Assembly (NCBI RefSeq): GCF_030345705.1 | Contig: NZ_JAUASW010000001.1 | Span: 2,046,001-2,110,000 of the forward strand | Source of the DNA: Pelomonas sp. SE-A7 | GTDB lineage: Bacteria; Pseudomonadota; Gammaproteobacteria; Burkholderiales; Burkholderiaceae_C | DNA: 64,000 bases | Direction: 5' to 3' | In this document: positions 52,669 to 61,716 of the stretch, piece by piece | Layout: the number at the start of each line of letters is the position of its first letter | Numbering within the stretch: position 1 is the stretch's first letter | Translations under genes and position numbers: made by a program | The notes under the pieces: generated by a model | Database searches by the model: none | The model's input: only the letters and a program-made list of their open reading frames with translations | What the model was told of the DNA's origin: nothing

Positions 52669-54666
52669 TCAGGCTTGCCCTTGCGGGGCCGCTGGGAGAT
52701 TGGGATCGCCCGGTTGGCGCTGCACCGGCAGCCGCAGGCAGACGCGCGTGCCATGGCCGAGGCTGCTCTCGAAGGTGATGCGGCCACCGAGGCGCTGGGC
52801 GCGCCGCTGCTGGCTCTTGAGGCCGCGGCCGCGGCGGGCGGAATCGATGTCGAAACCCTCGCCGTCGTCCTCGACCCGGATCTCGACCGAATGGCCGACG
52901 TCCCGCGTCACGATGCGCACCCGGGTGGCGCGCGCATGCTTGAGCACATTGGTCAGCGCCTCCTGCATCAGGCGCAGCACATGCAGGGCGTCGGGCGGCT
53001 CCAGCCAGTCCAGCGGCGGCAGGTCCTGCACGTCCCAGTCAAGCTGCAGGCCGCCGGTCTGCAGCCGCTTGCCAAGCCGGTAGCGCATGGTGGCCAGCAG
53101 CGAAACCAGGTCGTGGCCGACCGGCTCCAGCGAGTCGATCACCAGTCGCAAATCGTCCACGCATTCGCGCAGCACCTCCACGACCTTGTCCTGGTCCATG
53201 CTGCCCTGCTCCACCGCCACCATGGCCGACAGCAGCGAGGAGCCCAGGCCGTCATGCATGTCCTGCATCAGGCGCTGGCGTTCGACCAGCAGGGCCTGCT
53301 GACGTTCGGCTTCACGCAGCCGGTCATGCTGGGCCTGCAGCTCGGCGCCCTGTGTGGCGAGCCGCTCGCCCAGCTGCGCGTTGACCTGCTCCACCTGTTG
53401 CAGCGCGCCTATGTAGCGGTGCTGAACCGCGTAGAGGAAGCAGACCACGATGACCAGGGTGGCGAAGGGCATCAGGTAGATATGCTCCGGCCAGGCCCAG
53501 CCGGCCAGCAGGAACAGGTCGTGCACGCCCAGGCCCAGGCCCAGCACCAGGCTGGCCGCGATCAGCCGCAGCTCGCGGCTGCCGTCGCGCACGGCCACGC
53601 CGCCGATGAACAGCGTCGCCACCGTGCCGACCACGGCATTGACGATGTGCTGCAGCACCAGTGGGTCGCGCAGCAGCGACGAGAACGGCATGGTGGCCAG
53701 GCTGGAGACCAGCACGAACACACTCACGGCACGCTCGAACCTCGGGTAGCGGCGGTGCGCAAAGCGCAGTGCGAACAGGAAGGTCAGCAGCATCACCCAG
53801 GACATCGAGGCATGGGTCGCCCACCAGAACCATTCCAGCCCGGCATGGGTGCGCGGCAGGTCCATGTGGTAGTGCAGGTTGCGCACCAGCCAGGCCACGG
53901 TGGCCAGCGCGAACAGCAGATAGGCCGGCTCCTCGCGACGGCGCAGCCATAGCGTGAAGGCGAACAGGCCGAGCACGATCAGCGTGAGGCCGGTGGCTTG
54001 CGGCACGCCGATCTGCAGCACCCAGCGTGCCTCGTAGCGCGGCTCCAGGTCCTCGCGTGCGCCCAGCCAGGCGCTGGAGACCGAATAGAAGCTGTCGCGC
54101 AGCACCGGCACGGCCACCACCATCTCCAGCACATGGCGCTTCTCGCTCAGCGCCGCCGGCACCACGGCCCACAGCGGCCTCACCCATTGCTCGCGGGCGC
54201 CGGCCTGGTTGTCGAACACCGGCCGCCAGCCTTCGTCGGTCTTGACCAGCACGGCCGCCGCCAGCGTGACCAGGCGCGGCATGTACAGCGCGATGCTGGT
54301 CGGCCAGCGGCCTTCCGGCGCGGCATAGCGCAACCGGTACCAGCGCATCTGGAACTGCGCATCGCCGTCGCCCAGGGCCACCGAGGGCCCGCGGGTGCGC
54401 ACGTCGGGCAGCGAGACCTTCTGCCAGGCGGCCGGGTCGACCGGCGGCTGCAACTTGGCCGGCAGCTGGCCCGGGTTGCCGTCCAGCGAGCGCAGCGCCG
54501 CCCACCATTCACGCAGCTCCTCGCGGGTCCAGCTGGACAGCGCCAGCTCGGCCGAGGTGGCCCGGTCGCCGGAGCTGGTTGGCACCCCCTCGGGCATGGG
54601 CATGCGCTGCGCAGCGGCCGGCAGGCCGGCCAGCAGGATCAGCAGGGCAAGGATCAGGGCGCGCAT
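52669..54666 (-). CDS. 7TM membrane sensor histidine kinase (NarL-type, HisKA_3)
   Basis: A 665-residue sensor kinase. Signal MRALILALLILLAGLPAAAQ; periplasmic beta-rich domain (~25-215); seven membrane helices (~218-410, starting GVPQATGLTLIVLGLFAF; 7TMR-DISM-like); coiled coil (VEQVNAQLGERLATQGAELQ); HisKA_3 dimerisation domain with the phospho-acceptor His in RLMQDMHDGLGSS near residue 467; HATPase domain with QEALTNVLKHA, VEDDGEGFD and GRGLKSQQRR. All catalytic boxes are present. No response regulator gene is in the window, so the partner is elsewhere. It is 18 bases upstream of lpxC. Confidence 0.92.
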   Translation of the reverse strand: MRALILALLILLAGLPAAAQRMPMPEGVPTSSGDRATSAELALSSWTREELREWWAALRSLDGNPGQLPAKLQPPVDPAAWQKVSLPDVRTRGPSVALGDGDAQFQMRWYRLRYAAPEGRWPTSIALYMPRLVTLAAAVLVKTDEGWRPVFDNQAGAREQWVRPLWAVVPAALSEKRHVLEMVVAVPVLRDSFYSVSSAWLGAREDLEPRYEARWVLQIGVPQATGLTLIVLGLFAFTLWLRRREEPAYLLFALATVAWLVRNLHYHMDLPRTHAGLEWFWWATHASMSWVMLLTFLFALRFAHRRYPRFERAVSVFVLVSSLATMPFSSLLRDPLVLQHIVNAVVGTVATLFIGGVAVRDGSRELRLIAASLVLGLGLGVHDLFLLAGWAWPEHIYLMPFATLVIVVCFLYAVQHRYIGALQQVEQVNAQLGERLATQGAELQAQHDRLREAERQQALLVERQRLMQDMHDGLGSSLLSAMVAVEQGSMDQDKVVEVLRECVDDLRLVIDSLEPVGHDLVSLLATMRYRLGKRLQTGGLQLDWDVQDLPPLDWLEPPDALHVLRLMQEALTNVLKHARATRVRIVTRDVGHSVEIRVEDDGEGFDIDSARRGRGLKSQQRRAQRLGGRITFESSLGHGTRVCLRLPVQRQPGDPNLPAAPQGQA

Positions 54667-54768
54667 CGAGGGAATCGGCTTTGTGCGAGTAGCGGCTGGG
54701 AAGCCGGAGTGTCGCCCGGCGATCCACCGCCTGCCTAGCCGTTCCGATCAGGGACGTGGCGCGGGCCC

Positions 54769-54800
54769 CAAAAGCAAAGACCCGGCGGGTGCCGGGTCTT
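54769..54800 (-). terminator. Rho-independent terminator after ftsZ
   Basis: Arms 54777-54786 and 54791-54800 form a perfect 10-base stem with a 4-base loop. Read on the minus strand it is followed by TTTGCTTTTGG. It ends the division-cluster transcript 20 bases after the ftsZ stop and so separates it from the kinase and lpxC genes. Confidence 0.9.
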
Positions 54801-54820
54801 GCCTGGGGCGTGAGGCCTGC

Positions 54821-56068
54821 TTAGTCAGCCTGCTTGCGCAGGAAGGCCGGGATCTCGATCTCGTCCATGCCATTGCTGGACAGGGCCTCGACCTTGGTCG
54901 CGGCGGCCGTGCGGCCATGGCGCCAGACGCTGGGCACGGTCATGCCGGCAAAATCTCCGCCGCCACCGCCCAGGGTCGGGGCGGCCACGGTCTGGCCCAG
55001 CGTGGCCGACATGTTCACCGGCTGGGTCAGCACCGGCATGTTGTCGGTGCCGGTGCGGCGCACGGCTTCCTGCTGGATCACCTGCAGCGGCGGCTGCTGC
55101 TGCTGGCGGGCCTTGCCCTGGCTCAGGCCGGTGGCGATGACCGTCACGCGCAGCTGGTCGCCCAGCGATTCGTCGTAGGCCGTGCCGTAGATGACATGGG
55201 CATCTTCGGCGGCATAGCGACGGATGGTGTTCATCGCGTTGCGCGACTCGCTCAGCTTGAAGTTGCTGCGGCTCGCGGCGATCAGCACCAGCACGCCACG
55301 GGCACCCGACAGGTCAATGCCTTCCAGCAGCGGACAGGCCACGGCGGCCTCGGCAGCCTTGGTGGCGCGGTCCGGACCGCCGGCCTGGGCCGTGCCCATC
55401 ATGGCCTTGCCCGGCTCGCTCATCACGGTCTTGACGTCTTCGAAGTCGACGTTCACCAGGCCCGGGATGTGGATGATGTCGGAGATGCCGCCGACGGCAT
55501 TCTTCAGCACGTCGTTGGCGTGCGCGAAGGCCTGGTCCTGGGTGACATCGTCGCCCAGCACTTCCAGCAGCTTCTCGTTCAGCACCACGATCAGCGAATC
55601 GACATTGGCTTCCAGCTCGGCCAGGCCGGACTCGGCCGCCTTGGTGCGGCGCGTGCCTTCGAAGTCGAAGGGCTTGGTGACCACGCCCACGGTCAGGATG
55701 CCCATCTCCTTGGCCACGCGAGCGATCACCGGCGCGGCGCCGGTGCCGGTGCCACCACCCATGCCGGCCGTGATGAACAGCATGTTGGCGCCCTGGATGG
55801 ACTCGCGGATGCGGGCCTCGGCCTCTTCGGCGGATTGACGGCCGACCTCGGGTTTGGCGCCGGCGCCCAGGCCCGAATTACCCAGCTGCAGCAGCTGGTC
55901 GGCCTTGGAACGATTCAGCGCTTGGGCGTCGGTATTGGCGCAGATGAATTCCACGCCCTGGACGCCCTGGGCAATCATGTGCTCGACCGCGTTGCCGCCG
56001 CCGCCACCGACCCCAATCACCTTGATTTGGGTGCCCTGGTCAAACTCTTCGATCATTTCGATCGCCAT
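54821..56068 (-). CDS. ftsZ: Cell division GTPase FtsZ
   Basis: The 415-residue tubulin-like protein that forms the division ring. N-terminal IKVIGVGGGGGNAVEHMI, the tubulin signature GMGGGTGTGAAPVIA, T7-loop region with NVDFEDVKTVM, and a C-terminal conserved peptide DEIEIPAFLRKQAD that binds FtsA and ZipA. The linker (~320-400) is Gly/Thr/Gln-rich. A perfect AAGGAGG lies six bases upstream of the ATG (56075-56081). The 141-base gap before it, the largest within the cluster, may hold an additional ftsZ promoter. A terminator follows. Confidence 0.98.
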   Translation of the reverse strand: MAIEMIEEFDQGTQIKVIGVGGGGGNAVEHMIAQGVQGVEFICANTDAQALNRSKADQLLQLGNSGLGAGAKPEVGRQSAEEAEARIRESIQGANMLFITAGMGGGTGTGAAPVIARVAKEMGILTVGVVTKPFDFEGTRRTKAAESGLAELEANVDSLIVVLNEKLLEVLGDDVTQDQAFAHANDVLKNAVGGISDIIHIPGLVNVDFEDVKTVMSEPGKAMMGTAQAGGPDRATKAAEAAVACPLLEGIDLSGARGVLVLIAASRSNFKLSESRNAMNTIRRYAAEDAHVIYGTAYDESLGDQLRVTVIATGLSQGKARQQQQPPLQVIQQEAVRRTGTDNMPVLTQPVNMSATLGQTVAAPTLGGGGGDFAGMTVPSVWRHGRTAAATKVEALSSNGMDEIEIPAFLRKQAD

Positions 56069-56209
56069 ATCAAACCTCCTTCGCCGATTATGCAGTCGCC
56101 AAACGTAGAAAAATACCGGGAAGAACCCTTTTGTTTGCCCTTTGTCGTTGTCGCCCGACAGGGTTTGGAAGCAAACGAAGGGATTCGAGCCCGAACTTGA
56201 AAAGGGTCC

Positions 56210-57439
56210 TCAGAAATTCCCCAGAAACCAATCCTTGGCGCGCCCGAACAGGGTTTTCATGGACCCCGCCTGCTGAGCCGCCTTCAAGCCGCGTGTTCTC
56301 GAAATGCGCGCTTCTTCGAGCAAACCCATGACAGTGGCCGACCTCGGGTTGGCAACCATGTCGAACAAGCCGCCGCTGTAGGTCGGATTGCCGCGCCGCA
56401 CGGGTTTCAGGAATATGTCCTCGGCGAGTTCCACCATGCCCGGCATGACGGCCGATCCGCCGGTCAGCACAATCCCCGAGGAGAGCAGTTCCTCATACCC
56501 GGATTCGCGAATCACCTGGTGCACCAGCGAGAAGATTTCCTCGACTCTCGGTTCAATAACGCCGGCAAGTGCTTGTTTTGAAAGCAGGCGCGGCGCCCGA
56601 TCGCCCAGGCCGGGTACCTCGACCTGATCGGCCGGATCCGCCAGCAATTGCTTGGCGACCCCGTGTTCGACCTTGATTTCCTCGGCATCCTTGGTCGGCG
56701 TGCGCAGCGCCATGGCGATATCGCTGGTGATCAAATCCCCGGCAATCGGAATCACTGCGGTATGCCGGATCGAACCGCCGGTGAAGATGGCCACGTCGGT
56801 AGTACCGGCACCTATATCGACCAGGGCCACGCCCAGGTCGCGCTCGTCCGAGGTCAGGGCGGCGCTGCTCGATGCGGTCGGGTTCAGCACCAGCTGGTCC
56901 ACTTCCAGGCCGCAGCGGCGCACGCACTTGACGATGTTCTCGGCCGCGCTCTGGGCGCCGGTGACGATGTGGACCTTGACCTCCAGGCGGCCGCCGCTCA
57001 TGCCGACCGGCTCCTTGACCTCGTGGCCGTCGATCACGAATTCCTGCGGCTCGACCAGCAGCAGGCGCTGGTCATTGGGGATGTTGATCGCCTTGGCGGT
57101 CTCGACCACGCGGGCCACGTCCACCGGCGTCACTTCCTTGTCGCGCACGATCACCATGCCGGTCGAGTTCTGACCGCGGATGTGGCTGCCGGTGATGCCG
57201 GTGAAGACGCGGCTGATCTTGCAGTCGGCCATCATCTCGGCCTCTTTCAGCGCCTGCTGGATGGACTGCACGGTGGCGTCGATGTTGACCACCACGCCGC
57301 GCTTGAGGCCGTGCGACGGGGCCACGCCCAGGCCGGCGATGCGCAGCTCGCCATTGCCCATCACCTCGGCGACCACCGCCATGATCTTGGCAGTGCCGAT
57401 GTCCAGGCCCACGACCAGATCCTTGTATTCCTTGGCCAT
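56210..57439 (-). CDS. ftsA: Cell division protein FtsA
   Basis: A 409-residue actin-like ATPase that anchors FtsZ to the membrane. It has DLVVGLDIGTAKIMAVVAEV (phosphate 1), the SHUG-type segment GVAPSHGLKRGVVVNIDATV, the phosphate-2 block ALVDIGAGTTDVAIFTGG, the adenosine motif SGIVLTGGSAVMPGMVELA and the C-terminal amphipathic targeting helix KTLFGRAKDWFLGNF. It starts 3 bases after the ftsQ stop. Confidence 0.97.
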   Translation of the reverse strand: MAKEYKDLVVGLDIGTAKIMAVVAEVMGNGELRIAGLGVAPSHGLKRGVVVNIDATVQSIQQALKEAEMMADCKISRVFTGITGSHIRGQNSTGMVIVRDKEVTPVDVARVVETAKAINIPNDQRLLLVEPQEFVIDGHEVKEPVGMSGGRLEVKVHIVTGAQSAAENIVKCVRRCGLEVDQLVLNPTASSSAALTSDERDLGVALVDIGAGTTDVAIFTGGSIRHTAVIPIAGDLITSDIAMALRTPTKDAEEIKVEHGVAKQLLADPADQVEVPGLGDRAPRLLSKQALAGVIEPRVEEIFSLVHQVIRESGYEELLSSGIVLTGGSAVMPGMVELAEDIFLKPVRRGNPTYSGGLFDMVANPRSATVMGLLEEARISRTRGLKAAQQAGSMKTLFGRAKDWFLGNF

Positions 57440-57442
57440 CTG

Positions 57443-58291
57443 TTAGTTCCTTGTGGTCTTCGTCGATTTGTTCTTGGCGCCCGCCTCGGGGCCGCTCGTC
57501 GTCACGCCGCGCAGCTTCAGCGCATAGCCGTCGCGGTGGCGAAGGTCGGCCGCCAGCAGCGGTGCCTGGTAGCGCGAGGTCATCTGGGTCAGCGTGCGCA
57601 CGAACTGCTCGTAGCGCGCCAGCACCTCGGCGTCGCTGCCGCGGCCCAGCTCGATCTCGGCGCCCTTCTCAAGCTTCAGGCGCCAGGAGCCGCGACCCGA
57701 AAGGTCCAGCCGCTCGGCGCTGTCCGACAGGGCCTCGGTCAGCGGCTGCAACTGCTTCCACAGCATCAGCATGTGGCCAGCCGAACCGGTGGGGCCCGAC
57801 AGCGTCGGCAGGTTCTCGTCCTCGACATCGCCCAGGTTGGCCTGGAAGACCTCGCCGAAGCTGTTGACCAGCTGGCGCTCGACCGCGGCGTCGCTCTGCG
57901 CATCGGCGCCTTCGGCCTTGAGCTCCCAGTAGGCGGCCGGACGATGCTCTTCCAGCGTGACCTTGAGCCGTGCCGGCCAGATCCGCTGAACCGTGGCCTG
58001 GCGCACCCAGGGCACGGCCTCGAAAGCCTGGCGCGCCTGCTGCAGGTTCATGGTGAGAAAGGTGCCCGAGAGCCTCGGCAGCGCATTGGCCCGCAGCGTG
58101 GCCGAGCTGTTGCGGGCCACATCGCCCTCGATCTGCACCGCGCGGATCGCAAACACCGGCCGGCGCGCCAGCCAGTTGGCGCCATAGGCCAGCACCGCCA
58201 GCACCAGGCCGAGCATCAGCAGCACCGCGACGCCGTTCATCAGACGGACGTCGGGTGGCAGTGCCTGGTCGAGCGCGGTGTTGGCGGCCAT
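57443..58291 (-). CDS. ftsQ: Cell division protein FtsQ
   Basis: A 282-residue single-pass membrane protein. The short cytoplasmic tail is followed by the helix VAVLLMLGLVLAVLAYGANW, the POTRA domain opening with PVFAIRAVQIEGDVARNSSA and the beta domain with VPWVRQATVQRIWPARLKVT and VEERQ-like HRPAAYWE. It links FtsL/FtsB to the divisome. The start MAANTALDQALPP at 58291 is the ATG that gives the normal short tail. It lies between ddl (13-base gap) and ftsA (3-base gap). Confidence 0.95.
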   Translation of the reverse strand: MAANTALDQALPPDVRLMNGVAVLLMLGLVLAVLAYGANWLARRPVFAIRAVQIEGDVARNSSATLRANALPRLSGTFLTMNLQQARQAFEAVPWVRQATVQRIWPARLKVTLEEHRPAAYWELKAEGADAQSDAAVERQLVNSFGEVFQANLGDVEDENLPTLSGPTGSAGHMLMLWKQLQPLTEALSDSAERLDLSGRGSWRLKLEKGAEIELGRGSDAEVLARYEQFVRTLTQMTSRYQAPLLAADLRHRDGYALKLRGVTTSGPEAGAKNKSTKTTRN

Positions 58292-58304
58292 GCTTGCTTG
58301 AGGG

Positions 58305-59279
58305 TCAGGCCTTGCCCGAGTCGAGTCGCGCCTGGGCCAGCAGCCACAGGCACAGCTGTTCGTACGTGATGCCCGCATGCGCCGCCGACTTGGGCACCAG
58401 CGAATGCGAGGTCATGCCGGGCGAGGTGTTCATCTCCAGCAGGAAGGGCTCGCCGTCCGACTTGCGCAGCATCAGGTCGGCACGGCCCCAGCCGCGGCAG
58501 CCCAGCGAACGGTAGGCCGCCAGCACCAGGTCCTGGATGCGGCGCTCCAGCTGCGGGTCCAGGTTGCCAAGCAGGTAGCGCGTGCTGTTGGTGAAGTACT
58601 TGTTCTGGTAGTCGTAGTTGCCCTGGTCGGCCTCGATCTGGATGACCGGCAGCGCCACGGCCGAAGCGCCCTCGCCCAGCACCGGGCAGGTCAGCTCGGG
58701 GCCTTCGATGAACTGCTCGCACAGCACTTCTTCGTCGTACTGGGCGGCGGCCTCGACCGCGGCCTGCATCTGCGAATAGCCGTCGACCCGGGTCACGCCG
58801 ATGCTGGAGCCTTCGTGCGGCGGCTTGACGAAGACCGGCAGGCCCAGCTCGTCGGGCACGGTGATGACGCGCTCGCGCTGCAGCTCGCTGCGCTTCAGGC
58901 TCAGCCATTTGGGCGTGGCCAGGCCATCGGCGCGCCACAGCCGCTTGGTCGTGATCTTGTCCATGGCGATGCTTGATGCCATCACGCCGGAGCCGGTGTA
59001 GGGAATGCCCAGCAGCTCCAGCGCGCCCTGCACCGTGCCGTCTTCGCCGTGGCGGCCATGCAGGGCGATGAAGCAGCGCTGGAAGCCTTCGGCCTTCAGC
59101 TCATGCAGGCCGCGCTCGGCCGGATCGAAGTCATGGGCGTCGACACCGCTGGCGCGCAGCGCCGCCAGCACGCCGGGGCCGGACATGGTCAGCGAGACCT
59201 CGCGCTCGGCCGAGCTGCCGCCCATCAGCACGGCGGTCTTGCCTAGCTGCTTGGGGTCGATGTTCAGGTCCAGTTTCAT
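58305..59279 (-). CDS. ddl: D-alanine--D-alanine ligase
   Basis: A 324-residue ATP-grasp ligase making D-Ala-D-Ala for peptidoglycan. It has GKTAVLMGGSSAEREVSLTM, ALHGRHGEDGTVQGALELLG, the ATP-grasp block LGLPVFVKPPHEGSSIGVTR and the metal-binding GRADLMLRKS plus PFLLEMNTSPGMTSHSLVP. It is the dcw-cluster form (DdlB). Its start overlaps the murC stop by four bases (ATGA). Confidence 0.97.
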   Translation of the reverse strand: MKLDLNIDPKQLGKTAVLMGGSSAEREVSLTMSGPGVLAALRASGVDAHDFDPAERGLHELKAEGFQRCFIALHGRHGEDGTVQGALELLGIPYTGSGVMASSIAMDKITTKRLWRADGLATPKWLSLKRSELQRERVITVPDELGLPVFVKPPHEGSSIGVTRVDGYSQMQAAVEAAAQYDEEVLCEQFIEGPELTCPVLGEGASAVALPVIQIEADQGNYDYQNKYFTNSTRYLLGNLDPQLERRIQDLVLAAYRSLGCRGWGRADLMLRKSDGEPFLLEMNTSPGMTSHSLVPKSAAHAGITYEQLCLWLLAQARLDSGKA

Positions 59280-60649
59280 TTCAGCAGTTCCACCGTTTGT
59301 GCGGGCACGGCTCCGATAGAGCCGGCACCCATCACGATCACCACGTCGCCGCCCCGGGTGGAGGCGGCGATGGCAGCAGGCATGGCCGAGACCGGGCCGA
59401 CCAGGGTTGCATCGCTGGCGGCAGCCAGGTGTGCGGCATCGAAGCCGGCGATCGCCGCTTCACCGGCGGCATAGACATCGGCCAGCAACACCAGATCGGC
59501 CTGGGCCAGGACCTTGACGAAGTCGGCAAAGCAGTCGCGGGTGCGGGTGTAGCGATGCGGCTGGAAGGCCAGCACCAGGCGCTGGCCCGGGAAAGCGCCG
59601 CGCGCCGCGGCCAGCACGGCCGCCATCTCGACCGGATGGTGGCCGTAGTCGTCGATCAGCGTGAACTGGCCGCCATCGGCCGCACGCAGCTCGCCGTAGC
59701 GCTGGAAGCGCCGGCCCACGCCGCCGAACTTCTGCAGCGCCGCGACTATGGGTGCATCCGGCAGCTCCAGCTCGGTCGCCACGGCAATCGCGGCCAGCGC
59801 ATTCAGCACGTTGTGGCGACCAGCCAGGTTCAGAGTCACCGGCAGGTCGGCCATGCCTTCGCGCTGGGCCACGAAGCGCATCTGGCCGCCGGGCAGCGCC
59901 TGGACCTCGACCGCGCGCACGCTGTTGTTCTCGCCGAAGCCATAGCTCACCACCGGCCGCTCGATGCGGGCCATGATCTCGCGCACGCCGGCATCGTCGC
60001 CGCAGACCACGGCCGCGCCGTAGAACGGCATCTTGTGCAGGAAGTCGACGAAGGCGCCATGCAGGCGGGCCAGGTCGTGGCCATAGGTGTCCATGTGGTC
60101 TTCGTCGATGTTGGTGACGACGGCCATCATGGGCAGCAGGTTCAGGAAGGAGGCGTCGCTCTCGTCGGCCTCGACCACGATGTACTCGCCCTGGCCCAGG
60201 CGCGAGTTGGCGCCGGCTGCGTTCAGCTTGCCGCCGATCACGAAGGTGGGGTCGACGCCGGCCTCGGCCAGCACCGTGGTCACCAGCGAAGTGGTCGTGG
60301 TCTTGCCATGGGTGCCGGCGATGGCGATGCCCTTCTTCAGGCGCATCAGCTCGGCCAGCATCACGGCACGCTGCACCACCGGCACGCCGGCCGCGCGCGC
60401 GGCGACCAGCTCCGGGTTGTCGGCCTGGATGGCGGTCGAGACCACCACCACCTGGGCACCAGCGATGTTCGAAGCCTCATGGCCGACAAAGCTTGTCAGG
60501 CCCAGGCCGGAGAGGCGCTGCAGCGTGGCGCTGTCGCTCTGGTCCGAGCCGCTGACCTGGTAGCCCAGGTTGTGCAGGATCTCGGCGATGCCCGACATGC
60601 CGGCGCCGCCCAGGCCAATGAAGTGGATGTGCTTGACGGCGTGCTTCAC
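59276..60649 (-). CDS. murC: UDP-N-acetylmuramate--L-alanine ligase
   Basis: A 457-residue Mur ligase. The N-terminal domain has HIHFIGLGGAGMSGIAEIL, the ATP loop is AIAGTHGKTTTTSLVTTVLA, metal-binding and domain-3 blocks are VVEADESDASFLNLLP and DDYGHHPVEMAAVLAAAR. It adds L-Ala to UDP-MurNAc in the cytoplasm. It overlaps both murG and ddl by four bases. Confidence 0.97.
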   Translation of the reverse strand: MKHAVKHIHFIGLGGAGMSGIAEILHNLGYQVSGSDQSDSATLQRLSGLGLTSFVGHEASNIAGAQVVVVSTAIQADNPELVAARAAGVPVVQRAVMLAELMRLKKGIAIAGTHGKTTTTSLVTTVLAEAGVDPTFVIGGKLNAAGANSRLGQGEYIVVEADESDASFLNLLPMMAVVTNIDEDHMDTYGHDLARLHGAFVDFLHKMPFYGAAVVCGDDAGVREIMARIERPVVSYGFGENNSVRAVEVQALPGGQMRFVAQREGMADLPVTLNLAGRHNVLNALAAIAVATELELPDAPIVAALQKFGGVGRRFQRYGELRAADGGQFTLIDDYGHHPVEMAAVLAAARGAFPGQRLVLAFQPHRYTRTRDCFADFVKVLAQADLVLLADVYAAGEAAIAGFDAAHLAAASDATLVGPVSAMPAAIAASTRGGDVVIVMGAGSIGAVPAQTVELLK

Positions 60650-61716
60650 GGGGTCAGTCTTTCAATCTCATCGGCCACGCGAGCAGCAGCGCGGGGGCGA
60701 GCCAATTGGCGCGCCTTCTCGCCCATTGCTTGCAAACGAGCCCGGTCCAGGCCTTCGATCAGCTGCTTGAGCTTCTCGGCCGTCAGCTCGGTCTGCGGCA
60801 GATGCAGGGCCGCGCCGTGCTGGGCCATGAACTGGGCGTTGTCGCGCTGGTGGGCCGTGGTGCTGACCACCAGCGGCACCAGCACCGAGGGCGCACCGGC
60901 GGCGCAGAGCTCGCTGACCGTGATCGCACCGGCGCGGCAGACCACCAGGTCGGCCGTGGCCAGGCGCTCGGCCATGTTGTCTATGAAGGGCAGGATCTCG
61001 GCTTCGACTCCGGCTTCGCGATAGGCCAGCTGCACCTCGGCCAGATTGGCCTGGCCGGTCTGGTGGACCACCAGCGGACGCTGTTCCGCCGGCCACAGGG
61101 CCAGCGCCTTCGGAACCGCCGCATTGATGGCCTTGGCACCCAGCGAGCCACCGACCACCAGCAGGCGCAGCGGACCGCTGCGGCCGGCATAGCGAGCCGC
61201 CGGTGCGGCGATGGATTCGATCTCGTCGCGCACCGGATTGCCGGTGACGACGGCACCGCTGCGGGCCGCGTCCACACCGTCGAAGCCGAAGGCAATGCGC
61301 GAGGCCAGCGGCTTCAGCGCCTTGTTCGAGAGCAGCAGTCCGGCATCGGCATTGACCAGCACCAGCGGGCGGCGCATCAGCCGCGCCATCAGGCCGCCGG
61401 GCAGGCAGACATAGCCGCCCATGCCCAGCACCGCGTCGGCACTGCGGGTGACAAAGACCTGGCGGCTCTGCACGAAGGCCTTGACCAGGCCGATCAGGCC
61501 CTGCACCAGCTGCTTGGGCCCCTTGCCGCGCAGACCCGCGAAGGCCAGGCGGTCCAGCGGAATCCCGGTGGGCGGCACCAGCTTGTTCTCCATGCCGGTC
61601 TCGGTGCCAATCCAGGAGATGCTCCAGCCGCGCCGCTTCATCTCTTCGGCCACGGCCAGGCCCGGAATGATGTGGCCGCCGGTGCCGGCCGCCATGATGA
61701 CCAGGTGGCGGCTCAT
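60646..61716 (-). CDS. murG: UDP-GlcNAc:undecaprenyl-PP-MurNAc-pentapeptide transferase MurG
   Basis: A 356-residue peripheral membrane glycosyltransferase that makes lipid II. G-loops are VIMAAGTGGHIIPGLAVAEE and, in the C-terminal half, LLVVGGSLGAKAINAAVPKA; the UDP-GlcNAc site block is CRAGAITVSELCAAGAPSVLVP. Length is normal. Four-base overlaps on both sides (ftsW and murC). Confidence 0.97.
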   Translation of the reverse strand: MSRHLVIMAAGTGGHIIPGLAVAEEMKRRGWSISWIGTETGMENKLVPPTGIPLDRLAFAGLRGKGPKQLVQGLIGLVKAFVQSRQVFVTRSADAVLGMGGYVCLPGGLMARLMRRPLVLVNADAGLLLSNKALKPLASRIAFGFDGVDAARSGAVVTGNPVRDEIESIAAPAARYAGRSGPLRLLVVGGSLGAKAINAAVPKALALWPAEQRPLVVHQTGQANLAEVQLAYREAGVEAEILPFIDNMAERLATADLVVCRAGAITVSELCAAGAPSVLVPLVVSTTAHQRDNAQFMAQHGAALHLPQTELTAEKLKQLIEGLDRARLQAMGEKARQLARPRAAARVADEIERLTP

